Source of the DNA: Spongilla lacustris
Lineage: Eukaryota > Porifera > Demospongiae > Spongillida > Spongillidae
Direction: 5' to 3'
Assembly (NCBI GenBank): GCA_949361645.1
Contig: OX442419.1
Span: 8,049,377 to 8,113,376, forward strand
Length of the DNA stretch: 64,000 nucleotides
Positions 11,061 through 21,699 of this stretch are shown here, in pieces (the stretch's first letter is position 1; the number at the start of each line of letters is the position of its first letter). The notes beneath the pieces were generated by a model, which did no database searches, was not told where the DNA came from, and saw only the letters and a list, made by a program, of their open reading frames with translations. Both the position numbers and the translations under genes were made by a program.

Positions 11061-12504
11061 TGTCATTTGTGCCAAAATTACACGCAAAAGCTGTTGTCGA
11101 AACCCGCAACACCGCAAGCCATTGTGCTGCGAGTTTCAATGCAACGCGTGCTGCGCGGAATTTCTGACTTACCGCATATCCATTTATACGTGCATGTCCT
11201 ATTTGGCCTAAATCGATTTTTAATATATATATACATAAAATTAAATAGACAACCGTTTTAGAACTTGCGTGTCTACTTCCAGGCCATCGATACCAGCATG
11301 GATTGTTCTATGTCTACTGCACAATGCTCTATGTCTACTGCACCATGTTCTATGTCTACTGCACAATGCTCTATGTCTACTGCACCATGTTCTATGTCTT
11401 CTGCACAATGCTCTATCTCAACTGCACAATGATCTATGTCTACTGCACAATGATCCGCTATGTCTACTGCACAATGCTCTATCTCAACTGCTCAATGCTC
11501 TATGTCTACTGCTCAATGTTCTATGTCTATACTGCACAATGAACTATGTCTACTGCACAATGCTCTATGTCTACTGCACAATGCTCTATGTCTACTGCAC
11601 AATGCTCTATGTCATCAGCTTTGCACCGCGACCTACTGGGGCCACCGTAACCTATTCTAAATGCAGACCAATTTTACTATGAAACAGTCAGTAGTACCAT
11701 TGAAATAATGCGCCAAATAACTATTCATTATTGGAACAGCGGGTCATGTCACTTGTGACCTTCATTACGGAAGGGGGGGGGGGGGGGGGGGGGGGCGGGG
11801 GGATGTATGACCCCATCGACCTCCCCAGGCCTGGGATAAGGGGAGGAGGGAAGGTGCCGTGGGAGGAAGCAAAGGAGGGTAAAGATGAAGGAATTTTGCA
11901 ATCTATTTGTCTGGTTCACCTGCTGATCAAGTTCTCCTTAATTTATTCCCTCTGGCATCATGCATGGTGATGTCATACATCTGTTCAGTGTGGTATCTGG
12001 TGCCAACCAGCTGCTGACAAAACTCCTCGTGAAGAGCCTGCAGCTGTTGGTGCTCCACTGTACACAAGCTTGGGAGCAGCTCTGGACGGGTACTGCTGAC
12101 TGCCATCAAGGTGACATGCAGGATCCCTTAGCTATAGAATGAAATCAGTGTGGTCTACTGTAGTACAGAGGATTGCAATGGATCTAAGGAGGTAGTGAGC
12201 AAAGGAAAGAGGAGGCAGTATGGAGAGCAAATAATTGAAGTAAGCCCCTGGGGTTGCCCCCCTCATTTTGCATGCTCACAGAGTCGCCGCCTTCAGCAGA
12301 GACCATAGACAGCGAACAATGGCAGACCGAATGAATTATGTCATACAGTTGGTTTCCGTTAAGTGTGGAGACGGACGAGTGGTAGGCCTATTCGATAAAT
12401 CAGGCTGTACCCGTCACCACAACCCGGTGAGATCCTTCGATATCAACGCCCGACAACGGTAGCTGCGAGAAATAGAAATAGGGAATCAAGAGGAGATGTA
12501 CAGA
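11061..12504. other. Spacer at the centre of inverted repeat IR1
   Basis: Single-copy sequence between the two head-to-head arms, so it lies between the two hemopexin-like promoters. It contains a 21-base minisatellite (11,285-11,615), a 20-plus base poly-G run (about 11,771-11,795) and short open frames I do not recognise. One is a frame of about 47 residues starting at the ATG in ACAATGGCAGACCG (12,319). Confidence 0.6.
11285..11615. repeat. Minisatellite, 21-base unit
   Basis: About fifteen units of CTATGTCTACTGCACAATG plus two bases, with substitutions such as TTC for CTC and CTCAA for CTACT. All three forward frames stay open because 21 is a multiple of three, which makes spurious Tyr/Cys- or Leu-rich frames. 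Confidence 0.9.
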
Positions 12505-12683
12505 GCTGGTATACCATTGTGCCCATTGTCACAACACCCTTGAGGAGGATGAATATCGACTGAACTTCCTGTCATCTTACTGCATCCGTGAGATAGGGCA
12601 CGGTTGAGAAGCCGTATAGGCGTGGCAATGTCTCGACCCGATCCGTTAACTCTGCTAACCTCTATTAAGCGGTTTAAAAAGTG

Positions 12684-12690
12684 TATAAAT
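12684..12690 (+). promoter_or_regulatory. TATA-like box of the copy 2 hemopexin-like gene
   Basis: TATAAAT about 60 bases upstream of a GTGAGT donor at 12,746. The deduced layout is TATA box, short non-coding exon, intron 12,746-12,951, then the coding exon. This is inferred from sequence only. Confidence 0.5.
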
Positions 12691-12951
12691 AGCTCGCTTA
12701 TTTGGTAAATTGTGTATCGCTGAAGAGGGAAAAATTGATGATAAAGTGAGTTGTTGACGGCAGTATATGTAAGCGCGCTTGGTTGGTCGTTACGAAATGC
12801 TTTGATGTTTATCAGCCTGCATGGTTATTACACATCTAAATGGAGTATTGGGCATTGATGTAGCCGATAGAGAAACTGCATCGGATGAATTTGTTTGAAG
12901 TTTGAAGTAGCCATTAATTGATTTTTTTTTTCTTACATACTATTACTACAG

Positions 12952-13635
12952 ATGGCTAGTGGGCATGTGAATGCGACACTTGTTTTCCCACCTGGTGTTG
13001 GACCCGACTACACGCAAAATATGGCCTACATGTTTAATGGTGATTCATACTGCAAGTGGAATTTGGTCACAGACACGCTAGCGCAAGCACCGCGCAAGAT
13101 TAAAGATGGGTGGTCTGGGTATCCATTTGATCGAGTTGATGCGACACTTGTTTTCCCACCTGGTGTTGGACCAGACTACACGCAAAATATGGCCTACATG
13201 TTTCATGGTGATTCATACTGCAAGTGGAATTTGGTCACAGACAAGCTAGCGCAAGCACCGCGCAAGATAAAAGATGGGTGGTCTGGGTATCCATTTGATC
13301 GAGTTGATGCGACAGTTGTTTTCCCACCCGGTGTTGGACCAGGCTACGCGAAAAATATGGCCTACATCTTTTATGGTGATTCGTACTGCAAATGGAATTT
13401 GGTCACTGACAAGCTAGAGCAAGATCCGCGCAAGATTAAAGATGGGTGGTCTGGGTATCCATTTGATCGAGTTGATGCGACACTTGTTTTCCCACCTGGC
13501 GTTGGACCAGACTACACGAAAAATATGGCTTACATGTTTCATGATGATTCTTACTGCAAGTGGAATCTGCTCACTGACAATCTAGCGCAAGCACCGCGCA
13601 GGACCCAAGACGGATGGAAGGATTATCCCTTCTAA
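12952..13635 (+). CDS. Hemopexin-like four-repeat protein (copy 2)
   Basis: Same 227-residue product as the copy 1 gene, with Val for Ile in the first repeat and Arg for Lys in the last. Four units of about 56 residues each contain GDSYCKWNL, and end in GYPFDR except for the last unit, which ends DGWKDYPF. The ATG sits directly after a polypyrimidine tract and CAG, so translation starts in the second exon. A possible ATTAAA polyadenylation signal occurs about 30 bases after the stop. Near-complete conservation of the reading frame in both arms suggests that both copies are functional or that the duplication is recent. Hemopexin folds bind diverse ligands (haem, polyamines, proteases); the role here is unknown. 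Confidence 0.8.
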   Translation: MASGHVNATLVFPPGVGPDYTQNMAYMFNGDSYCKWNLVTDTLAQAPRKIKDGWSGYPFDRVDATLVFPPGVGPDYTQNMAYMFHGDSYCKWNLVTDKLAQAPRKIKDGWSGYPFDRVDATVVFPPGVGPGYAKNMAYIFYGDSYCKWNLVTDKLEQDPRKIKDGWSGYPFDRVDATLVFPPGVGPDYTKNMAYMFHDDSYCKWNLLTDNLAQAPRRTQDGWKDYPF

Positions 13636-14619
13636 TGCGCATTCTCCAATCATGAATTTAATAATTAAAATGATGTGTTCTACAATGGCGTACATGTGCA
13701 ATTATAAATTATAATTATAAAACCACGGTTCGTCTCAATCTAGGACTGTATTTGAACAGTATCTGGTGCTTGTGGCATAACACTATGTTGACTAATAATT
13801 ATTGTGTTGTGTATTGTATATACTGCGCATGCGCATGTGTGATGGGCTCTTATTGATATAAAAACAGCCAGAAGTTACCAATCTGATTCAAACTTGGTGG
13901 GACTCTTCAGTCTATAGCAGGGGTGGGTCACAATCTGAATCAGAGTAACTGATAACAACAATCTGATTGTGGTCTGCATGTAGCCTCAATCTGATCCAGA
14001 TTGTATAACAACTTGACCCACGATTTAATAACAGCTTGACCCATGATTGGTAAACAGTTTGACCCAAGATTGTGCTCCACTGTTGCTAGTAAATCAATAC
14101 TTGCACTGAACCGTAGATCGAAATATCTGAACACTCTTTCTCTGATCTATGGTACGACACACTCGAGCTCTGTGGTATTGTAGTGCCTTAAAGATCTCAT
14201 CTCGACCTCCTCGCGCGCCTGGCTCCTTTCCGTGATCGTTTTTCCCGTGAAATGTAATATGTCAATGGTAAGGATTTGGGAATGTCTAATAAACTATCTA
14301 AATAATGCCCACGTTAGGTTAGGTACTAGGTGTTACTGGTTTGCAGCCGCGGTGTGTGCATAACACGACAAAGGTATGCTGGTTGGTACGAATTAGGGCG
14401 AGCTTATATATACTCCTCTTTGTTTCTGGGTCACATTATGCAAATTTATAAAAGCGGCACGTGCTAGAAGTGCTGATAATATAAGAAAAACACTTTTGTG
14501 GAACCTGAGAACGTTCGCCACGTGTACCAGCCATTATAGAAGATGTACACGCTGCTGATAACCTAAAGGTAATTTTATGTATGTGTATACATGCATAATG
14601 AAAACAATGACTTCTGTCA

Positions 14620-15044
14620 TCAGGCACATCTTGGTGTCCCCAGGTTTGATGGGTCTCAGTCCCGCCCAGCTGAAGTTTTAGTTCGTGATTGGATTGCTGC
14701 ATGGCAGATTTGCTGCTTTTGATTTCACCGTGTCATCACCCCTCTCTATCACATCACTGGATCAAGCATGCACCACATCAGGCTCCAGCACAGCTCAATC
14801 AGCAGAAGCCCGTAAGCACAGGGCTAACGACCCCAAATGCAGTGAGTTAGGGTGGGTGTGTGTCCCTCTGGCAGTCGAGACATATGGAAATTGGGGGACG
14901 TAGGCTTCCCACCTAGCTACCCGGCTTGCCATCGGCTCCCATAAATCTAAGAGCAGCCTTGCCTTTGAATTATACAGCAAACTAAACCTCACCTTGACCA
15001 GGTCCATCCTGAGAGTAATTATGGTCCGGACTCTTGTAGCTTAA
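14620..15044 (+). pseudogene. R2-type non-LTR retrotransposon endonuclease fragment (copy 2)
   Basis: Shows HLGVPRFDGSQSRPAEVLV, a frame break at about 14,700, then FAAFDFTVSSPL and SELGWVCVPLAVETYGNWG. An in-frame TAG at 14,901-14,903 is absent from copy 1, so it arose after duplication. Homologous to the fragment at 21,000-21,690 but from a different element. Confidence 0.6.
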
Positions 15045-15297
15045 ACTACTTTAAATTAACAGTTGGTGTATAATTCTTATACACACAATGTATTGGTTAT
15101 TTCAGTGTATTATTTGTAATATTAATGAATGTATATATATCTGTTATGTATTTTTATTATTATTAAAATATGTATTTTTAATATTTTTGTGTAGGAACGT
15201 ACCCAGGATTGGGGGCCTCTGCTTGATTGAGGAGGGGGAGCCATGAATGTGTGTGTGCACATTTGTGTGCATGTTGTGTTTATCTTTTCTGTTTTAG

Positions 15298-15414
15298 GTT
15301 GAGTCATTCGATACAATTGTCAGAGCACAGAATATTTACAGCAACTGACTTTCATCATTTATCTGTACAGCAGCATAAGAGTTACCTGTCTGATGCCTTT
15401 ACCACAGATTCCAG
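15298..15414 (+). CDS. Candidate exon 1 of an unrecognised gene (copy 2)
   Basis: Acceptor TGTTTTAG before 15,298 and donor GTAAGC after 15,414. It encodes LSHSIQLSEHRIFTATDF then HHLSVQQHKSYLSDAF. Joined to the next exon through a short 56-base intron without breaking the frame. Not recognised. Confidence 0.4.
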
Positions 15415-15470
15415 GTAAGCTTAAGAGGCTGTATTAGTACAGATAACACATAAATGTTTCTTTTGTTTAG

Positions 15471-15565
15471 GTGTGGTGATGATTTGAAGATCTTCAACAA
15501 TGTTTCCATTGAGAAACTCAGTGTAGGCCTGCAGAGGTTTATATTGTCCAGGAGCACTTCAAAAT
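15471..15565 (+). CDS. Candidate exon 2 of an unrecognised gene (copy 2)
   Basis: Acceptor TTTGTTTAG before 15,471 and donor GTAAGC after 15,565, with phase compatible with the preceding exon. Encodes CGDDLKIFNNVSIEKLSV and GLQRFILSRSTSK. The following exon would fall in the palindrome cluster or beyond the deletion joint at 15,775, so the gene is probably incomplete here. Confidence 0.4.
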
Positions 15566-15775
15566 GTAAGCACATCTTTATATATGTTACGCGCAAAGCG
15601 TGGATTTGCGCAATCCCGGAATTGTCCTGCGCAAACCCTCGATCCATGGTTTGTGGTACAAACCATGGATTGGCCGCGCAATCCTGGGATTGCTCGTGCG
15701 CAAAGCATGGATCAGAACAATCCTGGAATTGCCCTGCGCAAAGCATAGATCAGACATGTCTGCATGTAATTAGCG

Positions 15776-16500
15776 GAAAAATTTTTGAGCATTGAATTTC
15801 TGGTTTCGATACTTTTTTTCACACTTTCGAACGGTAAGTTGCAATTTTAGTCCATTTGCTTAAACGAGCCCCAGCATCTATCGAGGGGAGGGGCAAGCAC
15901 GAGAGGCGCCAAAAGGGGCGTGGCTTACGATACTTCTGATGCGCGCGTAACCGTTTGACTCTGGATTGTTGCTAATAATGCATGCGAGCGAGCGCTAGAA
16001 GCTAAATTACGCTCCGCATTTTGTGGATTAGGGATTGGAGGTGGGGGGCGCCATTGCCTGGGGAGGAAGGGGGGGGGGGGGGGGGGGGGGGGGCTAAGGC
16101 CCCCTGGGCGCCCTCTCCGGCCGCCTATGAACGCTCATGATCAGCTAAAACAGTGTCCCCAGCATCACACCTAAATTTTAGCAGGTCTGTGTCTTCAAGG
16201 TATTTTACATTCTCATTGATGTTGACAGCAATTCGTCATTATTTGTGATTCGCGCTAGTTATTGTATCCACCGCTTTGTGGCGTTCAGCTATGAATATCT
16301 CATCGTCATTAATTGGGACTTCTTTTTGTACGTCACGCGTTGACACGTTTTCATAAGTACGAAGATCGAGGCACTTCGAGGGCCTGAAGGGGCGTGGTAC
16401 AAAATAAAAAAGGGGCGTGGTACAAAATAAAAAAGGGGCGTGTTCTAAGGGAAGGGGGGGCTATAGCCCCCTCAGCCCCCCCCCCCTGGATCCGCCTCTG
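15776..16500 (-). mobile_element. hAT-like non-autonomous element, one end only (copy 2)
   Basis: On the reverse strand it begins CAGAGGCGGATCCAG and matches the element of copy 3 (26,356-28,571, minus its nested insertion). The other terminus, seen in copy 3, is cut away at 15,775, exactly where copy 2 loses the sequence present at 2,963-7,750 in copy 1. Long poly-G/poly-C runs occur inside. Confidence 0.65.
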
Positions 16501-17866
16501 GCCATCACAATGTCGAACTATCGATCGAGTCATCTACTTATATCTTGAGGTGCGTTTAATGCTGCTACTTTAGTACTTGCTACTCATGAGAGTTTCTAAT
16601 TTCAATAGGTTACAGCACTAGACCCTATAAAGTATGATTATATCACTACATAATCAGGGTCCGGCACGTGCAGTTCTCGACCCGTTGAAACACTTCTGCA
16701 AGTCAGACCCGACAGAGGAAGCATATGGCAGGCACTAGGAGAACTTTGCGAAAGGTAGGAGGCGGGGGGAGGGGGGGGGATCGATGAATATCAGCAAACT
16801 GGCATGGGCTATTCCATTATTTCACCAATAGATCCCTACAAATGGCAAACGTAACCACCCCCCCCCCCACACTATAACAGTGTGTATATAGACGTTATTG
16901 TGTATACGTGTGTATAACGTCTCAATACGCAGTGTTATACACCGCTAATTGATGTTATACACAGTGTATAACAACCCTTATTACAGTGACACACACGCAC
17001 ACACGCACACACACAAACACAAACACACACACACAAACACAAACACATGCACACAAACACACACACCCTATACCCCCCTGGACACCATTTATTGTCATCT
17101 GTAGGGATGGACACAAGTATGTCACAGCTGTGACATAATAACAAAAGTGTGTACAATACAAGAGTACCTGCTCATCAGTGCCATTCACTCATATTTGACT
17201 ATAGGGAATGCTGTTGCCACCACCAAAATGAATTTTTATAAATAGACATTGCGCCGGGTTGCGGTGAAGAAAAAAAAGCAAACATTGGAAGCATGGAAGG
17301 GAACAAGGGGTGGAGTAATAATTAGGTGATCTGCGCCTGGTACATCTGCCATAGTCAGCTGACATTGTCGGGAATATCTTGTACCTGGTCTGGTGAGAAG
17401 TGCATGTACATGTAGGCCTGCGTACATGTGTCTGCAGTGTGCATGTGTGTGAGTATGTGTGTGTGTGTGTGAGTATTTGTGTATGTATGTGTGTGTGCTT
17501 CTGGTCCTCTGTGTTCTTTCCAGACCTGCTGGGTGATGAGCACCGGACTGTTGAGCTTCTGCTTCAACTCTTGCGTATGTTTCAATTTGTTAACTCTACT
17601 AGCCTGCTTTAGTTAGATGAAGGTATCCAAAGGCTACATACACTCTAAGATTGCATCCATGATTCAAAAGGTTATACAGGGTATCAACATCTGCCATTAA
17701 ACAGAGCAACGGTTCTAGCCTGCACATTAGCATATGTAATATTACAGTCCTCTGTGTTATAATTAAATGGTATGTTAATAGTGGTCCAATTTAATAATCA
17801 AAAATAATTTTGAACCTGAAAGCTGTCTAATCAGTGTGTGTGTGTGTGTGTGTGTATGTGTGTGTA

Positions 17867-17898
<32 letters not shown>

Positions 17899-19264
17899 TG
17901 TATGTGTGTGTGTGTGTGTGTGAGTGTGGAGGGGCTGCACAGCCATAGTTATCTATGGCCTTAATAACTTGATAGTGATTGATTGCTTGTATCTTTGTAT
18001 TAAACATACATGTAGTGGGACAACCAGGATAGGTAGGACACTGAATTAATTTATGAACTTGATTTTCTTTGCCTTGCACTGGTTTTTGCATTCTTCTTAC
18101 TTATTTATTGCACCTTGAATAGCATACACATGTGCATGTAGATTTCTGAAAGCTGGTTATTGGAGCTGTACTTTCATTCTGACGTGTTAGAAATTCACTG
18201 CTGCTTTTTAATTTTAACATGCGTAAATTGCTTGAAGTTTTTAAAATTCGTTTGTATGAAATTGATGTCCATTATATTAGATATGGTGGTAGTTGTAAGT
18301 CAAGGAGCTCGCCTTATGTATTTAAAAAAAAAAAAAAACTTGAAATTGTTCCTCATTTTTAACCTGTTAGTCTCCCATCTCCATGTCCTAGATCCAGATA
18401 CATACATGTAACTGTCCTAGATCAAGGATGATATGGCAGGCTTGACCACTAGAGCTGCAATATCAGGCTCATCATGCATTGAGCAGTGCTATTGTTGGTG
18501 AATAATGTTTTGCCTATGGTAGAGTGATACATGTACCTTGGTTAAAATGTTTTAATTAGCATATGCCTTTGTGAATAAAAGAAGTTTGGATTTTGAGCTC
18601 TTTGCAATTACATATATATGTTCAGCCTGCATGTTTCGCCACATCATTCAATTGTAGAGCTTGCCAACATGACCTGGATTTTTGCAAATATCTTCCCTAT
18701 ACTGCTGGATTGTTCTGTTTAGTTGCTAATTTGGTTCTTTAATTAATATATTATTGTGCATCCATGCATTTATTAAATTTTTTTTAGATACAAATAACCC
18801 AGTCACATCTCAGCAATTTGGCTGACAGTAAAGATACTCCCCTCCCAGGTGTGCAGCGAATGCTTTTTATTAATTCATTTTGTGGACTGGCTGTGTGGTT
18901 TGCATGAGTCTATGTGGTATACATGTGGAACATTCCTTGGTACACCAGCACTCAATTTGCTCTCTCTTTCCCTCACAACAGTATTGACTGGTCACACCAA
19001 GTATATTTGATGACTAGAAAGAAAACACACCAACCTCAATGGAACACTTCCTGCTGAGCCTTCGATATTCTGTGCAAGAGCTCGTTGGAACTAACTTTAC
19101 TGTTCCCTCAGTAGATTTATTGCAAACTGACTATTTTTATTCCAATATCTGTCATTCTTTTTTATTATGCAAATTGTGTAATGTTCTTGTCATAAAATAT
19201 TGCCAAGTGCATGAATCTTTAGTGGAGAGATGCAGTGTCATTGATATTTTCGTTGTGTACTCAA

Positions 19265-20282
19265 TAGGGTGTGTAACCGATTTTCAGGTTTTGCAGGTTA
19301 ACCGATTATTCGCGATTACCTATTCGGTCGACTATGCATTTAGTAGAATAGCAGGTTACCGATTTCAGAATTTCCTTTAGTCGAAATAACCGATTCTGTT
19401 TTTCTTAGTCGCGATTAGTCGATATTCGTTTCCTTCATATGCAGAAATCGGTAGGAAATCGATTACCCTTTTTATATGCCCTTCGCTTTTCCCGCCTGTA
19501 GTACAAAGGGTTAATTAATCGATAAACAGAAACGTATTTGCCATGATGTAATGAACATTAGTCTGGGGACCCGGCTGAATTAGTAAAGGTAACCATCAGC
19601 AGAGATAATATACTATCTCTGCCATCAGTCTAATCAACGTAAATACGCGCAGTCAGTGGGGACGGCGATTTAAATACGTTCGCGCTCCCTGCAGTAGATA
19701 TAGTACATGTGCGTTAATCGAATGTGCTATATGTACTCTTTTGCACAGCAGCACAGGTGACTGGCTCTTTTCCAGACGTTCAGCCATAACCATATATATA
19801 TGCCATAACATTATGAAATTGTACATGTCTTGATTGGCGGCTTTGGCATATGCGTCGTGGAAAGGTACCCAACATGCAAGAACGTGTTCATTGGTGAAAA
19901 TATATTTGAAGCACTTATAATTCTCATCCACCTGGATGTGGCGTCACATTGGAATGCACCTCGTTCCCAGTCCCTACGGGTACTATCTTATAAGGGACGT
20001 GTAACTGTTGTTTTAATGTTGGCTGATAAGTAATAGTAATAAAACTGGCTATACGTGTATAGACTTGAGAAACTGTGATTTACCTGGCCAATATTAAAAA
20101 ATCGGAAAAACCTCGAAAAACCTAGGTAATCGCTGGCAAATTAATGGTGCACTAATCGCCAAAATCAATTTAATGTTTCTAATAACCGATTTTCAAGTTG
20201 CTATTAACCTGAAAAATTGATAGGACTTTATTTCATAGTCGAAATAATCGATTTTGATTTATGAAAAAGGTTACACACCCTA
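19265..20282. mobile_element. hAT-type MITE with 8-base TSD
   Basis: The insert starts TAGGGTGTGTAACCGATT and ends with the reverse complement GGTTACACACCCTA. It is flanked on both sides by GTACTCAA (19,257-19,264 and 20,283-20,290). The empty site is seen in copy 1 near position 20-40 (reverse strand), where a single GTACTCAA is present. Eight-base TSDs and this TIR style are typical of hAT elements. The interior is rich in CCGATT and CGATTA words and has no transposase. Confidence 0.9.
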
Positions 20283-20310
20283 GTACTCAAGTATACAAGA
20301 CCAAACAGAG

Positions 20311-20975
20311 CATGCAGGGTGGAAGTAAGACTATTTAACAGCTTACTATAATATGCCCAAAACATTGATCCTAATCTTCATGTGTTGCTAATTATATAGA
20401 ATTAGCTATATGGATTGTTGAAGGTGTGTTTGTGTTGTGTATGCAGGTGTCAGTATGTAAAATATTATATATAATAATGCCATTTAAAACTATTAATTTT
20501 GATGCTAAAATGTTTTTCTAGGTGGATATTAGCCCTAGCATGATTAATACACAATGTTCAGACTGACTTAATTTGTGTCTTTGTATTAATCAGTCAATTC
20601 TGGTTCTGTATCAGCCTAATTATGTATTGTGACTGTGTTGTGTACATGTAATCCAGGTATAAAATTTAATAGCATTGTACCAGTTCAATTTATTTGGGGT
20701 TGCCGAGTTACTAGCCTATCTGCAGGTGAGTTAGAGTGAAATGAGATAAACAACACAACAAATAGTCCACTGTTGATTAAAAATAGTAAATGCCACATCC
20801 CTTGTAAGTTGTAGTGTCCTATCTCAGTCCATCATTGAAAGTATTTAGTACTCTACTGCATCGATCAGATGGGTGGCAATCTGTTAAAAGTATCAAATGG
20901 TGCTCATTAAAAACATGTCAACCAAATGTGTTGCTATGGCAACACACATAGCAACACATTTTGTGAGCAGGCCAT
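20311..20975. repeat. Left arm of inverted repeat IR2
   Basis: Mirror of 22,950-23,583, for example GCAGGGTGGAAGTAAGAC against GTCTTACTTCCACCCTGC. No gene seen. It contains GCAACACA-type words around 20,930-20,960. Confidence 0.8.
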
Positions 20976-20982
20976 ATGCTGA

Positions 20983-21690
20983 ATGATAATTTTAAAATAT
21001 CTCTTAGACCCGCCATTGCCAGCAGATAAAGCCCGACTTCCTTTTGTGTCAGCACTCCACATTGCTTCATGGCTTTCTGTTGTCCTTTCAATTGGCTTGG
21101 GTCTGCACATGGACTCTGATGAATTTCAGGCTGCAGTGAAGTGGTGGCTGGGTATGGATACCTCTGTTGTGGTTCCACATGTTCCCTCTGCCCAAACAGT
21201 GGCCTAGACCTAATAGGCCATCATGCCGCTACATGCAAATGTGGAGGTGATGTTGTTCTGAGGTATAATAAATAGAGGAACATATTGGTGGATAGTCTGG
21301 GGACCCAACTAATGGTTGTATTAACCATCAGTCGGGTCCCCAGGCTACTTAGTGGATGGGCTCACTGGCTTGGACTCAGCCATGATCATTGGCCAGCTGA
21401 CATTTTAGTTTTTGACTGGGGGCATGAGAAGCCTGCTGCTCTGGACATAGCTGTTGCTTCACCGCTTAATGCAAACATTTTACTGGAGGCAGGTGACCGT
21501 GTGATTGGTGGTGCAGCAGCTCAGGCTGCTGAGGCACAGAATCCTGCAGCCAACAACCAGAACTGTTCAGATCTGGGGTGGGCTTGTGTACCCATTGCTG
21601 TTGAATCCTGTGGCAGAGAAGCCCAGGAGTGTTTTTCCTGTCTTGCCTCATGTCCAACAAGGCCACTTTCGATCTTTACAGTCGACTGAT
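20983..21690 (+). pseudogene. R2-type non-LTR retrotransposon C-terminal fragment
   Basis: Three in-order pieces are visible: LPADKARLPFVSALHIAS with AVKWWLGMDTS (to the stop at 21,205); GHHAATCKCGGDVVLRYN (21,218-21,270), a zinc-binding His-His-Cys-Cys motif; and HDHWPADILVFDWGHEKPAA with DIAVASPLNANILLEAG and LGWACVPIAVES (21,350-21,690). This is the RT-to-endonuclease end of an R2-like element. It is broken by stops, frameshifts and a 55-base MITE at 21,293. The catalytic Asp of the PADILV motif is present. The 5' part, including the polymerase core, is absent. Confidence 0.65.
21293..21347. mobile_element. 55-base palindromic MITE with 9-base TSD-like flanks
   Basis: Begins TAGTCTGGGGACCC and ends GGGTCCCCAGGCTA, with TTAACC/GGTTGT between. 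Flanks ATTGGTGGA and CTTAGTGGA agree at seven of nine bases. It interrupts the R2-type fragment. Its size and ends resemble the TAGTCTCG and TAGCCTCG MITEs elsewhere in the window. Confidence 0.6.
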
Positions 21691-21699
21691 TATGAACCT

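Larger units (their letters stand above)
12505..20975 (-). repeat. Copy 2 of the segmental duplication (inverted)
   Basis: This is the reverse complement of copy 1 (to 20,310) and also of copy 3, since 20,311-20,975 mirrors 22,950-23,583. Relative to copy 1 it lacks 2,963-7,750; the deletion joint is at about 15,775, inside a hAT element that copy 1 does not have. It also carries a private 1,018-base hAT MITE at 19,265. Small differences are scattered along the arms, so the copies have diverged slightly. Confidence 0.9.

Noticed and set aside
11269..11682. Long overlapping frames with Leu/Tyr/Cys repeats
   Set aside because: The 21-base tandem unit keeps all frames open; no splice sites or domains.
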